Source: Azadirachta indica
Taxonomy: Eukaryota > Streptophyta > Magnoliopsida > Sapindales > Meliaceae
DNA: 64,000 bases
Assembly: GCA_022749755.1 (NCBI GenBank)
Contig: CM040452.1
Location: forward strand, 20,044,350-20,108,349
Direction of reading: 5' to 3'
Made by a program: the position numbers and the translations under genes. Positions within the stretch are counted from its first letter, which is position 1. Each line of letters starts with the position of its first letter. Under the pieces are notes generated by a model that had not been told where the DNA came from, made no database searches, and saw only the letters and a program-made list of their open reading frames with translations. Below are positions 1 through 11,500 of the stretch, one piece after another.

Positions 1-1766
1 CTAAGAATATTAAAGAAAAGTTTAAAAAAAAAAAAGTATTTTTAAAACTCAATTATTGATTAAAATGATTGATACATATAAACTTAGATTATTCCATAAC
101 ATTTAATATTGATTAGCAAAAAGCCGTTAAAATTTATGGAACGATAAGATTTGCTTTAAGCAATGTGACAAAGTTGGAAATCTTGATTCTGGCAATAATT
201 TGATTGGTGGGTATGCAAACAAAGTCCTTGGTGGGTGATCCTATTATTTTCATTATTTTATTATTTTATTTTTTTTATACAAAGAAATGCATTAATTGTT
301 TTCTTTATTCCATAAAATAAAATAAAATATGGTTTTGGGAAAGACAGAGACAATGACCAATGATGATAGAAAGCTGGAAACAACAGAAGTCTGCCTGACT
401 CAATTGCCTTTTGTTTCTTTTCAAGTTAGAAGTAAATAATTTTTTAATGCAATAATCATACTTTTTTGTCGTAATTTTTTTTAAAAAAATATATTTATTT
501 ATTACTTTCAGATTTGTTTTTTGGAATTGTGTCTTGCATTGCATGAAGGAGGCCAAAAATGAAGGAAATCAGACATCTCATATATAATTATTATTATTAA
601 TGGGTTTATATAAAAAGTTGGTATGTTTCCTGGCCAGTTTGCAGTGCACAAGTTTTTCATTGTAACTTTAAGAATGATGCTTTTATCAAATAAAGTACGA
701 TATGTTTATATATCTCCCACCATTTTATTAAAAATAAATCGTCGTACTTAAGGGGTAAAATTAAAAATATAAAAAATCTTATTGGTCTATGAAATATAAA
801 CCAAAGGCTAAGTCTTAATACAGTTTAAGATAATATAATTTTCATGGGATAAAAGTATTTCGAAGTTGAGGGTTATTTTGTTAGGGAAAAATGAATACTA
901 TTTGATTGGTTAAAAAATAAAAATTTCTATTTATCCCATATGATATGATAAACAAAACAATAATATCATATTCATATAACATTACCCAAAGTATCATTTT
1001 ATATGAAAATGAAAATTCTTCTTGTCCAATTTATTATTATCCACATGTATTGACTTATACTTTTGACACTTTAGTTATTAAAATATCTTTAAATTATTTA
1101 ATGCTTTACATATAAAAAAATATATGTATATTTATTCATATAACATTATATATATTTTTTAAAATATAATGCTTTTAAAATTTTTAGAGTTTAATTTGGC
1201 ATTATAGTCACTCTATTCTATTTTTAAAATAAAATTGACAAGTTTGATAACATTAACTTTTATTTGATGGAATTTGTATATTTCTCTATTAATATTTAAC
1301 ATGTAATACTTTTATTTTGTAATAATTATGACTTTAAAGTTAGTACACTTTAATATTAATAGAATCTTAAACTATTTTGATAAATCAAAGAGTGTTTCTA
1401 ACTTTCATGTTAAAAAGAAAAATTTAATTTTACTTGAATATGATGCACATGATGATGCATTACTTTCAGGCAGTGGTACAAGTGTAATGTAAAGATTTAT
1501 TTATTTGAATTTGTTCGTTACATCAAATAAAATTTCTACAACAAGTTTTAATTTCTTAATCCCCACAAACCATTATTAAAAGAAAGGTTAATGCTGACTA
1601 GAAGATTTATAAATCATAACAGAGGTTCAACTCAAATATTAAACTTTATATATATATATATATATAAATTATGGTAATGATTGTGATATAATTAAATTTT
1701 AATGAAATGACATATCAAATATAAGTTAATTTATAATTTATAAATACATTTGATTACTTGAATTAA

Positions 1767-2027
1767 ACTTAATTATTGAATTGAATAATAATACTTTATA
1801 TAAAATTATTTTTGTATAAAATTATATCATTTAAGTGTGGATGTAATATTAAAATGTTAGACGAGTGCAAACATAAAAATGAATAAAAAAATTACGTACT
1901 TAATTATTGAATTGAATAATAATATTTTATATAAAATTATTTTTGTATAAAACTATATTGTTCAAGTGTGGATGTAACGTTAAAAAGTTAGACAAGTGCA
2001 AACATAAAAATGAATAAAAAAATTACG
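1767..2027. repeat. Tandem direct repeat, 2 copies of 131 bp
   Basis: Copy 1 (1767-1897) and copy 2 (1898-2027) both begin ACTTAATTATTGAATTGAAT and both end with an AAATGAATAAAAAAATTACG-type segment. They differ at only about ten positions, so the duplication is fairly recent. No coding content is visible. Confidence 0.9.
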
Positions 2028-4788
2028 AGAAATTAGAATAGGTGACAATAATATAACAATATCATATTAACGCATATAAAATAAAAGTAATGTTTTTTGT
2101 CATTATTGTTTATATTAAAATTAAAATAAATGTTAAAATTACGTGATGAAGTTGTTTGCTTATACTCCATTATTGCTAATCAAAAAGAGAAGAAAAAATA
2201 AAATATATAACAAAGATATAGGACAATTATTTATCATTTCTTTATTGCGCTGTGTATGATTAATGCTTAAAATGTTTTTGGTGATTAGATGCAATCATTT
2301 ATGTTTTCTTAAATTAATTAATAATAGTAATTACTGTTGAAATCCTTGTCATACAGTTTCTTGCGGTTTTTGAATCTTGTTTCTCTACCTCAATTATGCC
2401 AATTTGGGTTTAATTAAGAAAATAATAAACTATATTTTCTCTAATTCTTAAATGTTGTACATATAAAAATAATTTTATAAAAAACATTCTTTATAAATGT
2501 TAAATAATATATTTAATAAGAATGATTTTTTATCATAAAAAATTTTGTTAAATTAAGAGTGTTAAGTCACCCGAATATCATAAAAAGCTCTTACCCTCTA
2601 ATTAAAGATTAAAAGTTTAAATCTCACGGTTTACAAAAGTATATTACGAATAGAACTTTAAAACTCTTTTCATAATATATGAAAGTAGAAAATCTCAGTA
2701 ATTATGTGAGGAGACTTCTAAAATTTATTTGAACTCTCACTTTTAGTAAAATTTTAATCAATTATATCAGTAAGTTTTGTATGTAATATGCAATATTAAA
2801 AAATTAAAAATATCAAAATATATACTAAAATAATATTAAAATGATGACAGTTTTTGACAAAACTTTAATCCATAATGTTGGGATACTTGATAAAGAAGTT
2901 ATGTACATGAAAAATATGTTTCCATGTTGTCAAATTAAATTGAAAAAGAAAATGTCTTAGTCTTTGGTACTCTTTAATATATTTTATTAAAAAAATTAAT
3001 ATATGGTACAAAATACAAAATTATAATATAAGATTCCAACAATATCATTATTGAATGACTCTGATTGAATTTAGTTATACACACAAAAAGACTAATAATT
3101 AGACAAAATGAGTTGCCTTCCCATTTACGTCTTATGGATTTTTGTGGGGAAAATTCTACCAACACAATTTTCAAGTTTATGGAAATGTCAAATAAGTTAA
3201 AGTTGGTTAAAAAAAAAATGAATAAAAAAGTTACATGGACAGACAAAACTTTTTTTTAAAAAAAAAAAAGGCTGCTTTTTTTTTTTAAAAAATGAAAGTT
3301 ATTTATTAATATCAATTAGCAGTGAAGCGTATTTTCATTAAAAAAAAAATCAATGAAATGTTGTTAATATATATTCATTATACCTTATATTTACAATACA
3401 ATATCATCTTTATAATGTAAAATTATTTACTGGTATTTTTCTTTTGTAAAATGCATGGTTTACAAATTATTAATATGTAAATATTATTTTAAAAATATTT
3501 AATGAATATATTAACAATACAAAATCTAACAATGATTTTGTGAATCCTTAATGTTATAAAATAAATAAGCAATCCACATTTATAAATGATTGGACGTGGA
3601 AACACGATGAGGTGTACGGTACACATACACCTCAGAAGGAAAATGTAAAAGCCCCAATGTCTTTGAAAAATCCTAGCTCCTAGCTAGCCAGCCAGCTGAC
3701 AAAAACATAACTGTATTCGTCCGTCCGGTCCCTTTCCATTATTCGCAGCCTATCTTTTTTCTTCTCTTCTTCTTTTTATTTATTTTTGAAAAGACGAATT
3801 CATATTGTAACATCAATATGTAATAAAAGAGAATTAGTTTTTATAGTTATAATCTGATAATTCTCTTTAATCTGTGTACTTAAATAGCATTATTTTCAAT
3901 TTTTTGGGTTCATTTTATCTCAATAAATGCAAATTTAGGGAGAATTAAGATATTATTATAGTCTCATTTGAAAATTAAATTATTTTTTTCTTAATAAATG
4001 TTTTTTTTTTGGCACAAATTTGTCGATTCTTCTTCTTAATTTTTTAAAAAATTTTTTGGTAAGATAATTTATCCAAAATAACCCTAAACGGATAGATGGT
4101 TCTAATAATTGAGATAAAACAATTAAATAAAAAATAATATATTTAACATATATGTATATATATTTTATGTGAAAAAAATTAGACAGAACGAACTTACGTT
4201 GTAAGTTATGATTAAGTCCATTATTTCTGATGATTGATGAGAGGGGATGATCTGGTTCTGGTGTATAACTAATTCAAAATGATAAGAAAAAGAACAATGA
4301 TCTGTGATGCAGATTAGATGTGAAGATGTGGCAGGTGTTACCACGTGGGAGTGATTAGATGGGGCCACAGGCAAAAAAAAAAAAATGGAAAGTGGCTGGG
4401 CTGGGTAGAGTATTACAATTACTAAGTGTTAGAAATAGCGTATTAGATGCTCCAGATTGGGCCCGACCGCATGTGAGGTATGACCCACTTGGAATTATTG
4501 GCTACCGTTCAGATTTCCCCATCTTTTGTTGTTGCTGACTTCGCTTTTCCTGGTCATCATAATGCAGCCAGTCAACACAACAACACAGCACGCCATTCCC
4601 CTTCCCTTTGCCTTTTCATCTCTCCCAATCTTCACTCTCCCTCTCAACATTTATCCTTTTATTGCAATAAAATTTAAAAATAAAATAAAATTCTATACCC
4701 ACTTTAAAAATTATATAAAAAATAAGAGTAGCAGTATTATTGATAAGAAATTAAAGCATGTCATAATAAATTAAATATTTTCTTCTTT

Positions 4789-4850
4789 AATTAAATATAA
4801 ATTAAAAAGGAGATTGTCCAATTAAATATAAATTAAAAAGGAGATTGCCC
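4789..4850. repeat. Tandem repeat, 2 x 31 bp
   Basis: Two adjacent units share the core TTAAAAAGGAGATTG. They differ at one base near the 3' end (GTCC in the first unit, GCCC in the second). It is a simple local duplication with no evident function. Confidence 0.85.
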
Positions 4851-4936
4851 AATTGTAAATGTGGAAGTATGGACCCACTAATTTGTTAAGAATCCAGCTC
4901 TATATATTATATATAAGACATTGACAGAGAAGGAGG

Positions 4937-4938
<2 letters not shown>

Positions 4939-4981
<43 letters not shown>
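4939..4981. repeat. Poly-G homopolymer run (43 G)
   Basis: An uninterrupted run of 43 G residues follows AGGAGGTT. Runs this long are rare in an AT-rich plant genome. It may be a true mononucleotide tract with G-quadruplex potential on the + strand, or a sequencing or assembly artefact such as two-colour-chemistry dark cycles. Confidence 0.9.
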
Positions 4982-4982
<1 letters not shown>

Positions 4983-5550
4983 AGAACTTAATTTGTAGCA
5001 GAGAATGCAGAAGCCGTGCAAATATATATACATATATCAATATTCCATTATACTGATGGAAGAAGGAATCAGAAGAAGTAGCTAGCTAGGCTGTTACATA
5101 GCTAACTTACAGCTTAGAAAGATCGTGAATGATCACTAGTAGAACTGTAGAAGTAGTAGTATTAGTATTAGGAGGAGTACGTATTGAAACAATTGATTGC
5201 GCCACATAATCATGACATATAAAGAGTGAATTGAGTAATATCACCATCACCATCATTGTCATGTGTATGTATATATGCATTTAAGAATGCACATGAGTCT
5301 GCAGCAGCAACAAAGCAATAAACCCTTCATTGTGTTCTTGGGAGAAACTGATTTTTATTAATTTATTAAATTACAGCGATGTTGAAATTTAGCAATGGGG
5401 TGCTGCACAAACTTTTTGAATTTGTCCTTTTTGATTAAATCTAAAAATGAAAGTTATGAATTGTGACTCTCAAGGCTTAATTTGAACCAAGTAGTGTAAA
5501 ACATAAAGAGATCGGTAAAAGCTGTAAAAGCTGATGAATTGTCCTTTCTT

Positions 5551-5573
5551 CTCTCTCTCTCTCTCTCTCTCTC
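5551..5573. repeat. (CT)n microsatellite
   Basis: About eleven CT units run without interruption. On the minus strand this reads as GA repeats, which explains the Arg-Glu-repeat open frame seen there. Confidence 0.9.
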
Positions 5574-5673
5574 GATTGCACCATGCATGCATGCAAAATG
5601 CAGCAGCTATAGCAGCAACAGCAGGCTCGTGATCCAAGACAATAATTATTAGTACGACCTGAATACCAAAACC

Positions 5674-5674
<1 letters not shown>

Positions 5675-5715
<41 letters not shown>
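5675..5715. repeat. Poly-A run (41 A)
   Basis: A run of 41 A residues is preceded by ACCC and followed by CCCC. It is a mononucleotide tract. It could mark the 3' end of a retroposed sequence on the + strand, but I see no retrogene body upstream. Confidence 0.85.
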
Positions 5716-5717
<2 letters not shown>

Positions 5718-7195
5718 CCTAACACACACAATAACCATACAAAATAAAAATAAATAAATTGAAAACAGACCACCGTCTTCTTTTTAACTGCAGCCGTTGT
5801 TACTTATTTTCTCATCTCTTCTCTTCTGTTCTCTTCCCTTAAATATTATACATTTATGCATTGTTCGTAAAATTCCAAAACATGAGACAAAAATTCTAAA
5901 TATTTCCAGTGTCTGTATCTTCTCGAGAATTAATGCATGCTATGCAAAATGAGGTTGACATTTTTGATTTTCAGACTCAACGTACACGACAGTAAAATTC
6001 ATGATCAGTTTTGTAATTTTTATTACCAGAGGATGTTTTGTTTGTCTTTATGTCTAAAAGGAGGCTCTATACTCTATACCATACGTATAATAATTAATCT
6101 TGCTCTGCAGTTCTGTAGCCATGCAAAATTCATTCCTTTAGCACATGACATGACACGCTATTTTTACCGGAGACTCATCAGCAGAGATTTTTTTTTTTTT
6201 TTTTTAATTCTTTTTATGTTGTAAACGCTCAAAAATTAATTAAATTTCATTCTCTATAGAAATTATACATCACGCGTTAAGCATATCATTAATTTACGTC
6301 ACTTTCACGATATTGGGAAAAACTTTCATCACTAAAAATATATATAGTGACCGGTTCCTCAATGTAAATCACTAATATATCTAACTCCAACAATCATGCG
6401 TCCAAAACTTAGCTTTTTCATAATTCATTTATTTTTGTTTTTACTTGATAGTTTACATTAAAAATATCTTCGATAATATTTAATAATTCCAGAATGTTTT
6501 TCAAATTAATAAATATATCTTTCTCATTTGAAATTTTGAAGCTGCGTTCATATATATATATATGTATGTGTAAATAAAACCAAATTCTTTCACGCGTTTA
6601 CATTGCATATGAATATGATGTGGATGGTGCAATCAATGCAGAGTCTTTGTCCCAACCCAATTTGAACAGTTGTCTTAGCGTGCAAATGGAGCAACTTTAT
6701 CTTTTCATTTTTCCTTTTTCAAAATTGTTTGTTCAACTTCTTGTTGTTCTTTTCTGGCCGTATAATTTTTTCTCCGACCGAATTTACATTCATTTGTTCT
6801 TAAAAGGTGTCCTCTTTCTTGTTTATGTTCTTTATGAAATTACTGTTGAATGTTGATGGATAGTTAATTAGTTAATTCGCCCGTATATAATCAAGGAATT
6901 GGTATTTCTATATATGCTTATATATTTATATATCTCATTGCTTCTCTGGCTCAAAAGTTGAGGATGTTTTGTAGGATTTACGGTAATAACTTTTTTGTGT
7001 TAAATCAACATCGATCGGTGTGGGGACTTTGGAATATATATATATATATTTATATAAAGTTATTAAAGCATGCATATATACGTCAATTAATAATATATAA
7101 TTAATGAGCATGTATATATATGTACCACAAATTAGCTAGGCCAGGGTTTATGTAAGAAACACTCATAACTCAATATTCAATGGGATCCAAGGGGT

Positions 7196-7242
7196 GCTTG
7201 TGCTTGAGCTTGAGCTTGAGCTTGAGCTTGAGCTTGAGCTTG
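7196..7242. repeat. GAGCTT hexamer microsatellite
   Basis: Six to seven near-perfect units of a GAGCTT hexamer occur here. The repeat encodes Glu-Leu repeats on + and Ala-Gln repeats on -, giving open frames on both strands. These frames have no flanking conserved sequence and I do not call them genes. Confidence 0.85.
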
Positions 7243-7303
7243 GTCACTGTCTGGTGTGTGGGACATTGAAACAAACACCTGGCTCTCACCCCTTTCTAGC
7301 CCC

Positions 7304-7352
7304 ACTACTGCTACTACTGCTGCTACTACTACTACTACTACTACTATTACTA
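7304..7352. repeat. CTA/CTG trinucleotide array
   Basis: This is an interrupted trinucleotide array, mainly CTA with some CTG units. It sits 60 bp downstream of the hexamer array. The surrounding 150 bp are distinctly GC-richer than the neighbourhood. Confidence 0.8.
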
Positions 7353-8528
7353 ACAATAATGTTTTCTTTTTATCTTCGCTTTGTCTTTGTAACTTTGATA
7401 CCCCACATTTCACATGCACCCATAGAGATATATATGTCACTCACAAGACCAGTTTGCCCACCATATGCTTAATAATTAATTAATTAATTACCACATTTTC
7501 ATCCGTACGAGATTTTTGCATCCTTAAATAGACAGCTTTTTGACTTTTGATATAAATCTATTGTAATAATGCTAGTTCATTGATTTTATCATCCTGAAGA
7601 TGCAAATTCGAATACAGAAAATTTTATCAATTGTTAATTTTTGTATACATTTGTATATTATGACGATATTGTTTTTATTTTATTATATCATTAATTTGGA
7701 TCTAGCTAGCTTAGATACCTATAATCTAACTGAGATTAATATTACCGAACCCTAATTCTTAGCTAGAAATTTGCTTTCTTCATTTCGAGGTATTTTAAGA
7801 ATTTAAACGGAGAAATCACGCAGCACAATAATTAATGACGTGATTCTTCTCTATTGCTTGTGAGGTCCATGCAGTTTGAAAAACTTTCGTCTTTCCATTT
7901 CATTGACACGTCGCTGTTGGCTTCCAATTAAATGGTATTTTGATTTTGACAATTCAGAAAATTAGCCAAACAGTGCTCTAGTATTCTTCCGCTTAAAGAT
8001 TATTATTATTGTGAACCGACACTAATTATTCTGGAGGAACTTCAAGGAAATTTAGTATAGGACATTAGCTAAAAACTTTAACTGAAAATGACTTGCAATA
8101 ACGAATCTTTACTTTCTTTCCTGATAATTAATTATTGCGCCAAAAGTTTTCTAAAACAATTAATAATATTATTTTTATGTTCGTTTTAATTGTTCTTGTG
8201 TCTAATTTCTCTGTAAACTGGGCCCAACTTCATTTTTTAACAAAAGACCAACTTATGCTATGGGCCGGACTCATTTTTCTCCTTTTTTTTCAAGGATGTT
8301 ATAAAATTTTTTTCTTCTAGTTTTTATGTCAAATCAATATAAGTTTCAAAGCAACCTGTCAGTCAAATATGTGGCTGGTATTTTCTGTTAATATTTGTCG
8401 GAAAATGTATATAATTGAAATGAAATGATAAAATTAATTAAAATCATCCTTCGCCTACAAACGTTTTCCCTGGAATTTTAACGAGAAACTATAAAACACA
8501 GACCAAATTTTCCCGCCAACACTAACGG

Positions 8529-11500
8529 ATGCTCTCTTTTTCTCTTTCTCACAGCTCACTTCCTTTACATACTCGATACAAACACCAAGCTTCACTTTTT
8601 AAACAAACCCAGTTACCTTCTCTTCATTTCACACCATACCCAAATTTTCTTTTCAAAAAATTTTATGGGTATCGAACAAAATTTTCAATTTTTTCGTTTT
8701 CGTCCTCGGATGCGGGGGTTTCTTCTTCGGTGATTGATGATTTTGACGTTGAATTGGGCCGCCTCTTGGCGCTGCTACCGGAGGAAATGCGAAGAAGAGT
8801 TAGGGAGCACCCGGAGCTCCATGAATTGGTTGAAGTGGTTATGGATTTGGGTCGCAAACCGTTGGCTAGATTTCCATCTGGGGACTTTGTTTTATCAGAT
8901 TGTCCGATCACGCTCCATGATATTGAACATGCTACCTCGCAGGTGAAATTTTGGTTCTAAAATTTGTGTTTACGAAGTGTTTGATTCAAATTTGTAGTTA
9001 CATGAGTTGATGGGATGTGGAGGTTTCGTCCATGTGCTTCTTCGCCATTTTTAATTGTTTCTTATAATCTATTTCACATTTAATTATTATTCTCTTTTGT
9101 AATTAAACATTTGGGTTTTGCCATTGTATGACAAATTTACAACTGCAAGCTTAAAAAAATTGAACCTTTTCTCCCTCTTGTGGTTATGCAAGTGAAACTT
9201 ATTTACTCTTTATCCTTGTAATACATTAACTTCAACTGCTTAACGCTATATTTCTTTGAGATTCCTTCTAGTCTTCTTTTGGAAATTTATGGTTGAAAAC
9301 TTATGGTTCAAAAAGAACTTAAAGATATTTATGTTTGAACATTTTAAAAATTTAAGGATGCTCATAGTTCTCTAGCGAGTCCCATATATGTTCATTATTT
9401 TTGGGTATCAGCCGCTTCATTGTTCTTAAGGTTATTATTCATATTTTTTATGAATCATAATGGAGAAACTGTGTATTGCAGGTGGGTGATTTTGCCATTG
9501 ACAATCGAGCAGGCATCAGCCGAACATTGCACCGCATTAGTGCCATCAGGAATCGAAAAGGTGCAATTATTGGTCTAACTTGTCGTGTTGGACGTGCAGT
9601 ATCAGGAAGTGCTAATTTGTTGCAAGATTTGGTTCAAGATGGGGCTTCTTTATTGCTTATTGGACCTCCTGGGGTGGGAAAAACTACAATTATCAGGTTG
9701 GTCATTCCTATTTTTCATATACTTTTTCTGCATGGAATAGCTCTTTCTATCTGCTGTTTACTCGATTTTTTATTTCACTCCTCCTTGAGTTTAGTCAAGA
9801 TTAAAACATTTGAATATTACCTTTAGATTATCAGGTCCCTATCGTTCCTCCCAGTCATAGCCTTTAACTTCTCTGTCATTCTTTACAAATGAGATGTGTT
9901 GAGGTCAACTGTGAAAAATTTTGCTGAACCAAGCAAACCATCCTTGTTGATTGTATGTAAATGCGGCTCACAATCTCAAATGGCCAGATTAACGTTCTTG
10001 TCTTGAACAGATGCCTTTTAATTTTCTATTTTTTATTTAAAAAATGTATCATTGTTCAAATTTCTCAAAAGTCGCAGTTTGGTTGATCATGCTGGCACTT
10101 TCAAATTCAACTTGAGAACCCATCCTCTTGGGAAGTCTCTGGTTTCCAGTAAACAGAGGTCACTTGTTATGAGGAACACAGTTCACAACCCCTTGATGCA
10201 TCAGGCTGGTTGCAGGGTTAACCTTAACATTTTAATATATCCAGGGAAATAGCTCGGATGCTTGCAAATGATTACAAGAAACGTGTGATGATTGTTGACA
10301 CCTCCAATGAGATAGGTGGAGATGGTGATATACCTCATTCAGGAATAGGTAATGCTCGTCGGATGCAAGTCCCAAATTCTGACATGCAACATAAGGTATG
10401 AGTTAGTAGTGTATGATTTCAGCTGCCTTCTATGGTTTCATATTGCATCTTGTATCTGCTGAGAATGAAGTTCAAGTTACTTGATTGGTTAAAATTCTTT
10501 GCCAATGAAGTATTATAGTAATTTATCTGAATTAATGTAACAAGATATACTTAGCTCTTGTAATTATATTCACGAAGCCTTACTTAAAAAGAAAAATCAA
10601 TTGTTTCTCTGTAAGGTTTCCTTAATAAAATGCAGGGTGTGAGTTCTGTTATCTAATCAATCTGTAAAATAATCTCTTTATTGAGTTTGATGAAACACAT
10701 AATTATCTGGAGCCTAACTTATTTTATCATTCTTTAAGCAAAAGTTAATAAGGGATTATTGTGTTTATAATTTTATACACTTCAGGTCTTGATTGAAGCA
10801 GTAGAAAATCATATGCCACAAGTCATTGTGATTGATGAAATTGGCACAAAACTTGAAGCAATGGCAGCAAGCACAATTGCACAACGTGGAATTCAACTAG
10901 TTGCCACCGCTCATGGAGTAACAATAGAGAATTTGATAATTAATCCTTCACTGGAGATGCTTGTTGGAGGAGTACAGGTGAGCTATTGGTGTAGCTAATA
11001 TCAATGGTTCATCGCATTTAGGATATATGCATGAGCTTTATGATTTATATTTCAGCTTAATCAGGCAGGACTTTTGACATGGTTATTAGTGCCTGTATAT
11101 TATTAAGTTTTAACTGTGAAATTTCACAATAAAATAAGTACACCTCGTTGCCTCCCAAATGATGTTTAGCTCATATGAATTGGTTTGAGATCACTGCAAT
11201 AAATTTTCAGAGTGTAACACTTGGTGATGAAGAAGCAAATCGGAGAGGTGTCCAGAAAACAGTGCTGGAAAGGAAAGGACCTTCAACATTTGCTTGTGCT
11301 GCGGAGATAGTTTCAAAGACTAAGTTGCGAGTTCATCGTAGCCTTGAAGCAACAGTGGATGCCATTCTCTCTGGTATATATTTATTCCATTGAAGAAAAA
11401 AAAAAATGCTTTCTGTTTTACGTTCCAGATTCATTTCTGTTGAATTCTTTGGCAAAGTGGTGGTAAACCTGTCTTTTGATTTGGCTTGTTATCTTTCCTC

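Larger units (their letters stand above)
1..4900. other. AT-rich intergenic region, no gene recognised
   Basis: I see no credible coding exon here. Open frames are short, low-complexity and without family resemblance. The region holds the tandem repeats listed separately and long A/T runs. A somewhat less AT-rich patch around 3.6-3.75 kb contains a short imperfect palindrome built on GAGGTGTA/TACACCTC. Another patch at 4.4-4.66 kb is C/T-rich and could be promoter or UTR sequence of an unrecognised transcript. Confidence 0.6.
4982..8528. other. Intergenic region with microsatellites, no gene recognised
   Basis: No exon with family resemblance is visible on either strand. The stretch contains a (CT)n tract at about 5551-5573, a poly-A run at 5675-5715, a GAGCTT hexamer array and a CTA array near 7.2-7.35 kb, and several (AT)n tracts. 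The last few hundred bases are the promoter and 5' leader of the ATPase gene that starts at 8529. Confidence 0.5.

Noticed and set aside
2570..2660. tRNA-derived SINE suggested by a TTTAAATCTCAC box-B-like string
   Set aside because: No matching A box at the right distance, no poly-A tail and no target duplication could be seen.
4919..4940. miR156-like string near TTGACAGAGAAGGAGG
   Set aside because: It does not match mature miR156 beyond the first bases, and no complementary arm lies nearby.
5477..5773. 98-codon minus-strand open frame with Phe run and Arg-Glu repeats
   Set aside because: It is only the translation of the poly-A run and the (CT)n microsatellite; no conserved sequence flanks them.
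7194..7472. Plus-strand open frame with Glu-Leu and Leu runs
   Set aside because: It is generated by the GAGCTT and CTA/CTG arrays; no signal of a gene outside the repeats.
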